This document shows, piece after piece, positions 35,669 to 47,840 of a stretch of 64,000 nucleotides of DNA. Below the pieces are notes generated by a model. It saw only the letters and a list, made by a program, of their open reading frames with translations, was not told the origin of the DNA and ran no database searches. The first letter of the stretch is position 1; the number at the start of each line of letters is the position of its first letter. The stretch covers positions 49,768 through 113,767 of the forward strand of contig JAKSZT010053996.1 of the NCBI GenBank assembly GCA_026826555.1. Direction: 5' to 3'. A program made the translations under genes and the position numbers. This DNA comes from Tolypeutes matacus (taxonomy: Eukaryota; Chordata; Mammalia; Cingulata; Chlamyphoridae).

Positions 35669-36890
35669 CATGCTAACACATGGGATAACATAAATGAATC
35701 TTGAGAACCTTGTGTTGAGTGAAGCAAGCCAGGCATTGAGGATTGAACAGTACATGACCTCACTGATATGAATTAAGGAATTTGAGCAGTCTCAGAGGGC
35801 TATTGTCTTAAGATAGGTTTACAAGAAATAGAAAGAGAAGAGAAGGTTGTGAGCCATCATCCTTACAGATGTAGTCTATGGCAAAGTGATAGTGTTTAGT
35901 GGCCTACTGAAAGGATAGGACAGGAGGGTAGTGATATTATTGGGTTGGGTGGTGCAGGGTTGACAGGTGGGTAGATTGGGAAAGATGGGTTAGAAGGCCC
36001 ATGATACTGGGAGGAGGGTTGGGAGAGAGACTAGTTGGACACTGGGAATTTGTGTGTATGAGGTTGAAAGTACAGAGGTGGTAATGCTTTTTTGGCAGTA
36101 CAACAAGGAAGCATCACTGGTTTAGGGTGTTGGTTGGGGGGCCATTCGGGACAGGTGACCTGGAGTAGGCTTCTAGGGAGTGTGTGAGTGTTCATTCTAT
36201 CAAAATGTGTTATTTCAGTGGGTGGAGACCCACATAATGAGCTGGAAGGAGTAGGACTCCCATCTTTGGGAGGACCAATTTGTTCAGAAATAGACAGGCA
36301 GGAATCTCTCAAGAGCAAAGGTGATTCCTAATAGGGGAAGACAAACCAGTGTGTTAAGACCCCTTGTTGCATGTAACTACCAATCTTGTCATTCAATGAG
36401 CCAAGCCAGGGGGTCAGCGTGGGCCATGGAGTGGATGGGGTGGGAATAATACAATAGATGAAACAGGGTGTATTTAGTGGTCAGTGGAAATATTCTTCAT
36501 TACCTTGCAGTGATGGACACAGGACATGGTAAATATCATCAAAATTTATAAAAGCATACAGTCTAAAATGTCAACCACAATCTAAATCATTGACAATTTT
36601 AGTAGCTATATTTCACTATTTGTATATCAGTTATAACAATGCTACCGTCCACATATAAAAAGGTATTAATATGTGGAGGAGGGAGAGGCAGGATTTCAGG
36701 TATATGAGAGTCTCCTGTATTCTGTGTGTGACTTTGCTGTCACCTAAAACTTCTTTGAAAACAAAATGAAAAACATCAAGACACTGGGGAATGAGAGAGG
36801 GAAGGTGCCATGGTAGAGACTGGACACCAAATATTGCAGTAATGAAAGGCAAAAGGAAAAAACAAAATGTTTTTTATTTTTCATTTTTTT
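35669..36890 (+). repeat. L1-C 3' UTR module A
   Basis: Non-coding, G-rich start (ggttgggtggtgcagggttg, 35,943) then a stretch around cattaccttgcagtgatgg (36,500) and a distal part with aaacttctttgaaaacaaaa. Copies are found antisense in L1-A, L1-B and at 21.6-23.4, 51.0-51.4 and 57.4-58.37 kb. It shares patches with module B, such as cagtgggtggaga, so the modules may be old duplicates. Confidence 0.8.
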
Positions 36891-38615
36891 AATATCCCAA
36901 TTTTTTCATTCTTTTTAGTTTTTTAAAATTTTTATGTATTTTATTTCTTACATTTAATCTTACCATTATTATTTTATTTTCCTATTAATTTTATCCAGCT
37001 ATTGTAATGATTTCAACTTTGAAGAAGTGTTGAATCATAGAAGGGTTAAAATTGGGGTGGGGAAGGATCATTGGTGTGGGGTGTGAGGGATGGGGGATGC
37101 ATGGGAGTAAGTTCACCTGACCATAAATATTAGGTATATAAAAATGTTCAAATGCTCACAGGGCATTGTTACAGTGGGTGGAGAATCACTCATTAAATTT
37201 CAGAATACTGAATTCCCATCCTGGAGAGCTCTGCCACAGTCTCTAAGGGAGCAGCAATAGTCTCCCTAGTGCAGGGGCAGTGACTGGTGAAGGAGGATGG
37301 TCCACTAATGGGCCCTTGATATTGATGACTAGCTTTATGAGTCTTTGCTCTTGAAATTGAAACTTAGCATATTGTTATAGGGTGCTTAATGTTTGCCTTC
37401 TGAGAGCCTCCTTGTTGCTCATGTGTGGCCTCTCTCTAAGCCAAACTCAGCATATGAATGCATTATCTTCCTCCAGCATGGGATATGACTCCCAGGGATG
37501 AGCCTCCCTGGCACTGAGGGATTGCTACTAAGTGCCAACCAGCAATGCAACTGGAAAAGACCTTGCATAAAAGGGGGAAAAGGTAAAGACAAATGAGTTT
37601 ATATGGCTAAAAGACTTCAAAGTGAGTCGGGAGGTCAACCCAGAGGTAATGCTGACACACATCTCAGTAGGATCTCATAGAATTCCAAAGTGGTTATCAC
37701 CCCACGTAGTGGGTCTCCTGAGGACTCTGGAGACACCCAGGTACTATGAGGGTGGAAAGCTCCCGAGTTTCATGCTTTGCCAGTTGGCCCTACTTTGAAG
37801 TTTGTGCTTCTGAGAGTGACAGAGTTGGGCTCAACTATGTCTTCCCTGCACATGGCTCATCTTCCCTTCTATTCAAACCTATGCTTGGTGCTGGAGTTTC
37901 TAAGTGTACACCCAGAGACTTGAGTCTTTGGGCTGTCCATATGCCAGCTGGCCTCGAACCTCGGTGAAGCAGCAATGCCTACTCTACAGCTCATTGAACT
38001 CACCCAGGACTACTGGCAGGGAGATGATAATGGACAATGGCCATCCCAGGGAATGGAGAGAGTCTGCAGCTGCAGTCACGATAATCCCATCCATCTACCC
38101 CTGGGATATAAACCCCTTTCAATTGGAGTTGGAGTTGACATCACCATCCCATACTCCTCAGGATAGGGGGAAGAGCTATGGACTAGAGTGGACTTACTGG
38201 TATTCTGCAACAGACATATTGTGATTCAAGCCATGAAAGAAATTACAGCATTGATGTGGAGCCAGTGGCCACTGGAGGCTCTGGGGGCAGGGAGAAGGAA
38301 AAGCAGTTGTAATATGTTTTTTTTTCCCCAAGACTTGGGAATTGGCCTGAGTGACATTGCAATGACAGATATAGGTCATTTTATATCATCATATAACATT
38401 CAGAAATGTGTGGGAGGAGAGTGTTGTCTGCAGTGTGACCTATGATCCATGCTTAATGGAAAAACCCCAGGATGTATTTATCAATTGCAATGAATGTGCC
38501 ACACTAATGAAGCATGTTTATGTGGGAGGTTGTGGAGGTGTGGGAGGTGGGCGTATGGGAAGCCCTATATTTTTTGTGTAACATTTATGTAATCTAAGTA
38601 TGTTTTTTTTAAAAA
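36890..38615 (+). repeat. L1-C 3' UTR module B
   Basis: T-rich linker (36,890-37,020), then long non-coding body through cagtgggtggagaatcactc (37,172) to gtaatctaagtatg (38,590). Elsewhere (21.6, 42.0, 49.4, 55.7 kb) it lies on the poly-A side of A, hence 3'-terminal. Open frames inside (for example 37,746-37,967) have no protein-family support. Confidence 0.82.
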
Positions 38616-40625
38616 TCGTGTATGATCCAAAATGTAAACCATAATGTAAACCATTGACCATGGTTAGTAACAATGCTTCAATATTTGTACACCAATTGTA
38701 ACAAATGTACATGCAAAATATTATTAATTAGGGAGAGGGGAAAGAGGGAAGGCATTGAGTGTATGTGAATCCCCTATATTCTCCATGTGACTTTTCTGTA
38801 TCTTAAAGCTTCTTTAAGAGAAAATGAAATTAATAAGACACTGGGGGAATATATGGAAGAAAATGTCACTGTACATAGAGGAAAATGGATCTTACAATGA
38901 TGAAAGACTCAATGTCTAAAAATTTTTTTAAGATTTTTATTGAGTACTTAAAATTCTTTTCATATTTTATTGGGTATTTTAAAATTATTATTTCATTTTC
39001 TTATTAGCTTTTTTGGGTATTTTGTTGGCTTCATTTTTGAGTAGATTTTGGACCACAGAAGGGTCACAAAAGTGTCAGGGGAAGATCACTAGTACAGTGT
39101 GTCAGTGATGCGGGATGTATGGAAAGGGGTTCACCTGGGGCATGCCTCTAAGGAATATGAATATGATCAAGTTTTCATGGACATTGTCTCCGTGGGTAGA
39201 GGTCCACACAATAACCAAAAGTATATTGAATTCCCATCCTGAGGAGTTCTGCTACATTTTCTAATAGGACAGCAAGAATCTCTTTGAGTGCAAGCAGGAT
39301 GCTTAGTGAAGAAAGACAGACTATTATGCCAGGCCCTTGATTTTAAAGATTGTACTTACCTGTTTCTTGTAAAACAGAAACTTAGTTTAGTATTATATAC
39401 TGCCCAAGAGTTACCTCCTGCTCATATGTGGCCTGTGTCTAAGCCAAATTCAGAATACAAATGCACTACATTCCTTCCAGAGTGGGAGATGACTCATGGG
39501 GATAAGCCTTCCTGGCACTGAGGGATTATTAACAAGTGCCAACTAGCAACTCATCTGGAAAAGAATTTGACCAAAAGGGGGAAATGGTAAACACAAGTGA
39601 GATTTTATGGCTAAGATACTTCAAAATTAGTCAGGTAGCCATTCCAGAAATTAAACTTATGCAAGTATCAGCAGGATCTCATTGACAGTCACAGCAAACA
39701 TTACCTAAAATAGTGTGACTCCTAAGGGCTCTAGAGACATCCAAAAACTATAAGCCATGCAGACAGCTCAGGAATTGAGCACCCTGTCAGTGCGCCTTAT
39801 TTTGGAATTTATGCTCCCCAAAGTGAAAGAGTTAGACTGATTTATAGGTTCTCTAAACCTGGATCTTCTGCCCCTTTTACTTAAACTTATAATTAGCAGT
39901 ATACTTGATAAATATATGTCCCAGAGGCATAATCCTTTGATCCTTCCATGTGCCAATTGAGCCCTGAATTTCAATAGAGTTGCAACACCTACTCTCCAGT
40001 TCATTGGACTCACCAGGACCAAAGAGATGATGATGGGCAATGACCATCCCAAGGAATAGAGAGTGTCTGCAACTGCAAGCAAGTTAGCTCCATCCATCTG
40101 TCCCATGGGATCTAAGCTCCCTCTCAGAAGCAGAGTGGGCATCATCCTCCCCAAATCCTCAAGATTAGGGAGTGAACAATGGACTAAAATAGACTTATTA
40201 TTATTCTACTATAGACATTATTATTCTAGTAATGGAAGAACTCTTCTCATTGTTATAAAGGCAGTGGCCACCAGAATTTCTGAGGGATGCGAGAAGGAAG
40301 AATAGGTGTAGTATGGGGGCATTTTCTGGACATTGGAATTGTCCTGCATGACAATGCAGTGATGGATACAGGCCATTGTATATTTTGTCATAATCTACAA
40401 AATTGTACAGGATGGAGTGTAAACTTTAATGTTAACTTTAATCTATAGTTATTAGCAATGCTTCAATATGTGTTCAATTTTAACAAATGTACACACTAAT
40501 GAGGTATGCTGGTGATGTGGGAAAATGTGGGATGGGTAGGGAGTGGGACATATGGGAATCCCTTATATTTTTTATGTAACATTTATGTAATCTAAAGCTT
40601 CTTTAAAAATATAATTTAAAAATTT
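38616..40625 (+). repeat. Second 3' UTR pair A'B' directly behind L1-C
   Basis: From 38,616 the A-module end recurs (ccataatgtaaaccattgac at 38,639, cttaaagcttctttaagaga), followed by B' (39,050-40,620). Period to the first pair is ~2.0 kb. The pairs differ by many substitutions. Ends with taatctaaagcttctttaaa and an A-rich tail. Either a separate 5'-truncated L1 or part of L1-C. Confidence 0.8.
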
Positions 40626-40639
40626 AGAAACATTATTAG

Positions 40640-42034
40640 GAAAAAAATGTTATATCTAATATTTACTTCTAAAAACAAAATAGAAAATAAAAAAGATTTT
40701 AATATAAAACATTAATAAATAGACAAAGACTTAAAATTTATATATATATAAATATACATTTTGTTCAAGCAGGGACAAGGCAGTTACAAAAGTAACAATT
40801 TAATCTCATACACATTTATGGATTTAAATATACTAATGGTTAGGTTAAAGGTAATAGGAAGTTGAATGGTAAGGAATGCCTTTCATAAGATGGCAAAGTT
40901 CATGCAACTTGTAAGTATTCTTGTTATGACATAAGGGAAAGATAAAATGAAGAAAACAGAGATGTGAAAGTTAGTGGCAATATGTATAAAAATGATTTAT
41001 ACTTGAATGATGAAGAAATTTCTAGGTTTAAAAGCAGTTGAAGGAATAAAATATGTAATATTGATGGATTTGGCTATGCAAAATTTATAAAGTCACACTC
41101 ATTTCTGCAAGTATGTCTATATAAGCAAAAAGACCTAAGAGGCAGATGAAAATTTGGTGGTTAAACCTGCAGTTTATGTTTGATTGAATGCAATTATAAA
41201 TAAGAATAATAACTCTGGTCCAGAAATACAAAAGCAAAAACAAGAACAAAGTTATGCAATGAAGAAAGTAAATGGTTTTAAACAGGCCTATTTAACCTCA
41301 CCAATAAAGGAATAATTGCTAGGTAAATTTTTGTGTATCCAACCAATGGACACTGCCTTTTTAAAAAAATATTTTGCAAGATTTTATTGCAGTACTTAAG
41401 GACATCAAAAACTCTATACTAAGACATGCAGCAATATTTTCTCTTTAATAAATTTAGTCATTATTATACTTGCGCTGCTACATACAAGATATATCATTGC
41501 CTCAGAACAATAAAGTCAGAGTCAGAAACAGATTTGTTAAACAAGGGTTTAACCACCCTCTTAAGGAATATGATTGATAGATCTATGCAAAGTAAATAAT
41601 AAATTATCTTTGAGCAGGAAAAAATTTCAAAGAATATATTAAAAAATAGCCATTATAATAGGATTATCACTAGATAGCACCATTTATCAATTATATATGA
41701 TATCAATAAAAATTTATAGCATACAAAATTACATTACAAAATATTAAATCTCTAAAAAAACTGAAATTAGTTTATTTAGAGAAGTTGTGAACTTACCAAA
41801 AATCGTGAGTATGTGTGGAATTCTCATACAACACATATATTTTTGTGAAACTTTGTTACATATTATGAGATAATATCACCAGACTATTACCACCTACTAT
41901 GGTCTAAAGTGCACATTTGTTATATTTTTTCATATCCCCTATTATTAACACAGTACAGCTTTGGCATTTGATGCAAGAATATTTATATATCCCTGTTAAC
42001 TATAGTCCAAATGTTACATTAATTGCATTTTTTC
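40640..42034. other. AT-rich DNA; old L1 3' UTR piece near the right end
   Basis: 40,640-41,870 is AT-rich without any recognised gene or repeat. At 41,880-42,030 (tcccctattattaacacagt, ctgttaactatagtcc) it resembles the antisense 3' UTR of older mammalian L1s. That hints the xenarthran module B descends from that UTR. Confidence 0.45.
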
Positions 42035-42660
42035 ACTTTAATTTTTAATTTTTAAATTTTTAAAGAAGTTTAGATTACATACACATTACATCAAAAATAT
42101 AGGGGGATTCCCATATACCCCACCCCTTCTCCCTCCCCCACTTTTTCCCATTAACAACATCTTTCATTACTGTGGTATATTTATTACAATTCATGAACAC
42201 ATATTGAAGCATTGCTACTAACCATGATCTATATTTTACATTATACTTTACACTTTGCACTGCACAATTTTATAGGTTTTGAAAAATGTATAATGGCTGA
42301 TATCTATCATTGTAATACCATGCAGAATGATTCCAATATCTCAAAAATGCCCCGTGTTACACCTATTGTTCTCTCTCCATCCCCTCAGAGCCTCTATTAA
42401 CCACTGTCTTTATATCAATATTACAAGTTCTTCCATTACTAGAATAATGATAAGTCTACTTTAGCCAAAGTTGCATTCCCTCATTATGTTTGTTCATTCC
42501 TCTATCTTAAAGATTTTGGGATGGTGATGCCCACTCTGCTTCCCATTGATAGGGGGCTTAGATCCCATGGGGCAGATGGATGGAAATGTCTTGCATGCAG
42601 TTGAAAATGCTCTCTGCTTCTTGGGTTGATCTGAATTGCTGAATTTCACTTCACATTGCT
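42035..42660 (-). mobile_element. L1 3' UTR module B fragment, antisense
   Basis: A T-rich left end is followed by agaagtttagattacataca and the usual B sequence (attgaagcattgctactaac). It stops at ~42,660, giving a 5'-truncated piece without module A. Confidence 0.78.
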
Positions 42661-42819
42661 TAAACGTAAATACTAGGTTTGGGGCAAGATGGAAAGACTC
42701 TGCTAATTATGAATATTGACATGGAGCCATGCACAGTAGACCCCCAGCTAAGGATCATTCTCCAATGGCTTGTTATATATTAGGTTAAAGTTGCAGAACT
42801 TTTTTTCATAACTCTACAA

Positions 42820-42905
42820 AGCAGGAATTTATATTAGTAAGTACCTTCCCCATAGCTTGGTTGTGAGGATACAGAAAACAATATGTCAAGGTCTAAGATG
42901 CTTGT
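42820..42905 (+). mobile_element. MIR fragment 1
   Basis: agtaccttccccatagcttg and gttgtgaggatacagaaaac follow the MIR 3' half pattern (acctacctcatagggttgttgtgaggatt). MIRs are ancient tRNA-derived SINEs shared by mammals. Confidence 0.6.
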
Positions 42906-42910
42906 TTTCA

Positions 42911-43155
42911 GCAGAATAGTTAAATGCTTAGGTTCTTGTACCCCACATGCTGTGTTCAGATTTCAGCCCTGCCATTTGCCAGCACTGTAACCTTGGGCCA
43001 ATTAGCCAGTCAAAGCTTCAGTTCCTTTAGCTGCACAATGGAGATGAGTTTAGAATCTGTCAGTGATCTTTGAGGATTCAATATGATACAGTTAAAAAAA
43101 AGTTTCATTTCATGTTGGGCACATAGTAAGTTCTCAAAGGCTAATGCAATTAATA
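42911..43155 (+). mobile_element. MIR element 2, nearly complete
   Basis: The MIR landmarks come in order: agcagaatagttaaatgctt; tcagccctgccatttgccag; taaccttgggccaattagcc; cacaatggagatgag; then gggcacatagtaagttctca. Typical level of decay for an ancient SINE. Confidence 0.85.
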
Positions 43156-43159
43156 AGCA

Positions 43160-44325
43160 TTTTATGTGTTCATCATGTGTAAAAATTGAGTTATTCTCTG
43201 TATTAACAAATTTGTAATTGAACTTAGTAAATGTATTAGATCTTTCTCTGTTAATCCAAATTCATTAATATGAGAAGCTGGCATAATCAAAAGCCAATAA
43301 AAGTTTAAACATAAAATAGGGACATGGACCACATTTGAGGAAATAATAGGGAGAATATTCAGATTTGATGCAGTAAAAAACATACTTTTGTTGAGTATTT
43401 ACTGTGTGCCAATTCCCTTATTAGTCAAGCTCTTCAGTTTGTAGTCTTGAGGATTTTTAGTCTCAAAATTTTCCTTATCAGAACTTTGGTTGAATCTTAT
43501 TATGGAGTATAGAGCAATCAATGTGGATTTATCAATAATAATATAAAAGAAAATATTTTTAAGGATTTCCTTGATTTCTGATTCAGAATTTACAAAGTTA
43601 TTGTTGAAAGAATTATATGTTTTATAGTTTACTTTTACCTAGGCTTTTTGGATTTTTTCCACTTTGGATTTCTGTTTTTGGACAAAAGGAGAAAATAGGA
43701 CAGAGAAGGACACTCCACAACTGAATTATCAAGAGGAACAAATGTGTAGGGAAGTGTTAGAACTGACATTAAGAAGGCAGACATTCCCCCCAGAGTTATC
43801 TTTCAGCATAGGCAAATTAAGGCCTAAGAAAGGCCTTTGGTAGAGCTGAGATTGATGGTGTTGGGTAAGGGGTCTTTCCTCACCATGTAACTTATCCCAG
43901 GGTGTCTTTGCCTTATGATTGAGTGAAGTAGGCATTTCTTAAATGAGGATGATGGTGCCTAAAAGTGACCTATTTTAAATAATGACCTCATTCACCATGT
44001 CTAGCTAGAGCCCCATGGAGCTGCTGCCCAGGTGTTGGAAAGCTAGGAAGCAGTTAAAAGGCAAGTGTAAAATATCTTTGGTGACAATGATGGATTAAGA
44101 ATACTTTATTTTGTGTCTTTCTGGATAATATAGTCTTAATGCTGATATCTTCACTGTTAAACAGAACCAATGTCATTAACTTAAATAGCAGGTGAGAGAG
44201 AATTGTGTAAGGACAAGAAAGTATGTAAGTTAAGATATCCACACATGTGAAAAACAGAAGAGTTATATTAAACGTTAATTGCATTTTTACCATGCTTCTC
44301 CAAATTCTCACCACATTGCAATAGT
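43160..44325. other. Single-copy DNA, no gene seen
   Basis: A short L2-like phrase (gagtatttactgtgtgccaa, 43,395) is present. Minus-strand open stretches at 43,729-43,935 and 44,054-44,314 have no recognisable features. Confidence 0.45.
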
Positions 44326-44834
44326 GATGTACATTTGTTCTAGTTCATAAAAGGGCATTATTCTATTTATACAATTAACCACAATCCCCATCCACCTCTG
44401 GATTCACTATGTTATTCTGGATTGTTTCTCTAGCTTTCTTTAAATTGACATTTACATGCCTAGACTGCCCTGCTCAGACAAAATTCTCATTTATAAACTA
44501 TCTGTGTTGGTTCTACTCACTATAATGTGTTTCCATCAACTTTATCCATTTCCACACATTTACAGTCAAGATAATTAAAACTTCTACATACATTAAGCAT
44601 CTGAACCCTTCATCAGTCCTCCTAACTCCTAATAACATATACTCTAGGGTTAAACTCCATGAATTTATTCTTTGTATTTCGTTCATATTAGTGAGACCAT
44701 ACAATATTTGCATTATTGCCTCTGGCTTATTTCACTTGTCATAAAGTCTTTAAGGTTCATCCATGTGTTCCAATTTAATTTCTTCTTACAACAGCATAGT
44801 ATTCCATTGTGTGTTTGTGTGTATGCATATATCT

Positions 44835-44865
44835 ATATATATATATACACACACACACAACACAT
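44835..44865. repeat. (TA)n(CA)n microsatellite
   Basis: Run of alternating TA then CA dinucleotides inside the L1-D 3' portion, where other L1s have a short cattgtgt-type motif; probably grew there by slippage. Confidence 0.85.
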
Positions 44866-45340
44866 TTTGTTTATCTATTCATTGGTTAATGGACACATGG
44901 TTTGTTTACAACTTTTGACAATTGTGAATAATGCCACTATCATTATTGGTGTGTAAATGTCTTGTTAGCATCACAGTGTTTAGTTCTTCTGGATATAGTC
45001 CTGAGGAATTGCTGGATCATATAGCAGTTATATTTTTAACCTCCTGCAGAACCACCAAACTGTCTTCCACAGAGGCTGCACCATTTTATGTTCCCATGAA
45101 CAGTGAAGGATTGTACCTTTATCTTAATGTCCTCTCCAGCACTTATAGTTTTCTGTTTTTTAATAATGACCATTCTATGCAGTGTGAGATGATACCTCAT
45201 TGACATTTTAATTTACATTTCCCTAATAGCCAATGATTTTAAACATTTTTTTCATGTGCTTTTTGGACATTTGTAATTCCTCTTTGGAAAAATGTCTATT
45301 TAAGTCTACTGTCGATTTTTATATTGGGTTGCTTGCTCTT

Positions 45341-45965
45341 TGTATTAGTCAGCCAAAGGGATGCTAATGCAAAATACCAGAAATCTGTTGGCCTTTATAA
45401 AGGGTGTTTATTTGGGTAAAAGCTCACAGCTACAATGCCTTAAAGTGTCTAACTCAAGGTTGATTTCTCACCCAAAGTCAGTTACCATATGTTGAAGCAA
45501 GAACCAGGTGATGTCTGCCTGGTCTCACCTGCATTCCTCCTCTTAAAGCTCCATGGGCACAGCTTCTTCCAATCTCAGAGGTAGGCTGGCATAGGGTTCA
45601 GCTGCTATGCTCTCTTCAGCTGCAAACTATCAGGCAAATGTCTCATCTTTTTTCCCAGGGCTGCAGGATCAAAGTCCTTTCCTCTTCCATGTCTATGGAG
45701 CTCTTTCTCTTCCTCTGTGTATCTTCTTCTGTGTGTCTTCTTGAGTGAATGTCCATTTATAGAGTCCAAAAAGGAGGCACAGTCTCAACCCTGAGTCACA
45801 GCCTACTGATGTGGCCAAATCAAAGGTCTTAAATTGATTTAATCAAGTAAACCTAAAACCTTTGAGTTTCAATCAACCAAAGGGTGTCATACCCAGAAGA
45901 TCAGACCAGTTTACAAACAAAATCTATATCTCTTTTTGGAATTCATAAATAATATCATACTGCCA
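45341..45965 (-). mobile_element. Solo MaLR-like (MLT1-type) LTR with TG...CA ends
   Basis: Inserted into L1-D. tgctctt flanks it exactly at 45,334-45,340 and 45,966-45,972. It begins tgtattagtc and ends tgcca, so it has TG...CA ends. On the minus strand it runs from tggcagtatgatattattta to ggtattttgcattagcatcc with aataaa ~50 bases before the end. The end matches the MaLR style (ggtattttgttatagcagcc in MLT1). No internal sequence is present. Confidence 0.78.
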
Positions 45966-46142
45966 TGCTCTTTTATGGTTGCATTGTAAAATCTCTTTAT
46001 ATAGAATATAAATCAAACCATTATCAGATATGTGGTTTCCAAATATTTTCTTCCATTCAGTGGTCTGCCTTTTCAGCTTCCTAATGAAGTCCTATGAATC
46101 ACACATTTAAGTTTGAGGAGGTCCTATTTATATCTATTTATT

Positions 46143-46860
46143 CATGGAGTAAACAAAAAAAGTGCTAGGGTAGCTATACTTATATCAGATGAAATAAACT
46201 TTAAACAAAAACTGTTAGTAGAGACAAGGAAGGACATAATTATTAAAAGGCAATTACTCAGAAAGAAATAACAATCATAAATAAATATGATGTATTTATT
46301 TACCAGGAATGCCCAAAATAATATGAAGCAAACACTGGCAGAACTTACAGGAGAAATAAATTTCTGTACAAAAATACTAGACTTCAATTGATTACTTTCA
46401 GCATTGGACAGAGCATCTGAGTAGAGTAACAATTAAAAAAAAAAAAACAGGGAGCTTGAATAATGTGATAAATGGACTAAACCTAATAGATATATACAGA
46501 ACATTGCACTCCAAAACAACAGGATATACATTCTTCTCAAGTGCTCATGGATCTTATTCCAGGATAGATCATAGGTTGTGTCACAAAGGAGATCTTAATA
46601 AAAAATCAACACAATGGAAATTATACAAAGCACTTTCTCTGATCATAATGGAATAAAGCTAGAAATCAACAATAGGTGGATAAAGGGAAAATTCACAGAT
46701 ATATTAAGATTAAACAACACACTCAAATAATCTGTGGGTTAAATAAGAAATTTAGAGAAGAATCAATAAAAATCTGGAGATGAATGAGAATGAGAACACA
46801 ACATATCAGAACCTATGGAATGCAGTGAAGGCAGTGGTGAGAGGGAAATTTATAGACTTC
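46143..46860 (+). mobile_element. L1-D inverted block: ORF2 endonuclease region, sense
   Basis: Sense-strand ORF2 from about residue 68 (AILISDEIN-like) to about residue 310 ([10 protein letters not shown]), including GRIDH-like SRIDHRLCH and SLIIME. It is opposite to both flanking L1-D parts, and its first residues adjoin those where the 46,865 block stops. Frameshifted. Confidence 0.82.
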
Positions 46861-46864
46861 AATG

Positions 46865-47840
46865 GTTCCCTCCGTGCGTGGAATACATTTCCAGCCTTTC
46901 TCTCTCCCTCTATTGGTATCCTTAGTTCTATGGTGTGTGTCTTGTAAACAGCATATAGATAGCTCCTATTTTTGTATCTATTCTGCCATTCTGTGTCTTA
47001 TTATTGGGGAGTTTAATCCATTAATATTCAATCTCATTATTGTGAAGGCAGTTCTTACTTCCCTCCTTTTGACCTTTGTGTTTTATCTGTAATTTTTTTT
47101 CACCATTTTTTACACTTTTAGTTACTTTTAGTAATATAATCTTCATTTCTAGACTCTTTTCAAAGCCTCTCTCTCCTGTGTTTTTTTTTCCCCTCAAGCT
47201 GTAGTACTCTCTTCAGTATTTCTTGTAGAGTTGTTCTCTTTGTTGCAAACTATCTCAGTTTCTGTTTATCTGTGAATAAATTTGTTTTCATTTTTGAAAA
47301 ATAATCTTGCTGGATATAAGATTCTTGGTTGGCAGGTTTTCTCTGTAGTATCTTAAATATATCAGACAACTTCCTTCTTCCTTTAATGTTTACTGATTAG
47401 AAATCAGCCTTAATCTTATTGGATATCCCTTGTATGTCTTGCATTACTTTTCTCTTGCTGCTCTCAGAATTCATTCTTTGTCTTTTGCATTTGATATTCT
47501 TATTCATAAGTGACTCACAGTAGGTCTTTTCAGACTTATTTTGTGTCTGTTGTGCTTCTTGGATATATATGTCCCTCAATAGGGTTGGGAAATTTTCAAC
47601 CATTATTTCTTCAAATATTCCTTCTACCCCTTTTCCATTCTCTTCCCTTTATGAGACACCCATGACATGTATGTTTGCACATATCTTACTGTCATTTAGT
47701 TCCCTGAGATCCTGTTCAATTTTATCCATTCTTTTCTTTATGTGTTCTTTCAGATGTTTGCTTTCAGAGGCTATGTCTTCAAACTCACTTATTCTTTCTT
47801 CTGCTTCCTCAAATCTACTGTTATATACTTCCAGTATATT
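46865..47840 (-). mobile_element. L1-D 5' part: ORF1 and ORF2 N-terminus, antisense
   Basis: Antisense ORF2 N-terminus (~46,865-47,070, mirror of [10 protein letters not shown]) and ORF1: RRM/C-domain at 47,397-47,603 (ENFPTLL, IQEAQQTQNKS) and coiled coil at 47,649-47,852 (RFEEAEERISEFED). Truncated within the coiled coil. Frames broken. Confidence 0.82.

Larger units (their letters stand above)
29107..38615 (+). mobile_element. L1-C: full-length, best-preserved LINE-1
   Basis: In order: 5' UTR 29,107-30,903; ORF1 30,904-31,884; 64-bp spacer; ORF2 31,949-35,668 in a single frame with three stops; 3' UTR modules A (~35,670-36,890) and B (~36,890-38,615). A second A'B' pair follows directly to 40,625. 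A candidate TSD is agaaaacatta (29,096-29,106) against agaaacatta (40,626-40,635), which would include A'B' in the same insertion; this is weak. CpGs remain abundant in the first ~450 bp, a sign of a fairly young copy. It can still transcribe in principle, but ORF2 is broken. Confidence 0.95.
44326..46142 (-). mobile_element. L1-D 3' part, antisense, split by an LTR
   Basis: The L1 3' UTR start (~44,365 ttatacaattaaccacaatc) leads to antisense ORF2-end text (ccattggttaatggacacat region, ~44,880). It continues after the LTR (45,341-45,965) to the DLLK region at ~46,130. An AT/AC simple repeat is at 44,835-44,865. Continues into an inverted block. Confidence 0.82.

Noticed and set aside
36845..36880. 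gcaaaaggaaaaaaca as right TSD of L1-C
   Set aside because: Other copies show A continuing into B here, so it is internal to the 3' UTR; resemblance to the left flank is due to purine richness.
37746..38445. Several open frames in L1 3' UTR module B
   Set aside because: Copies at other sites have them broken; no protein similarity; they are UTR.
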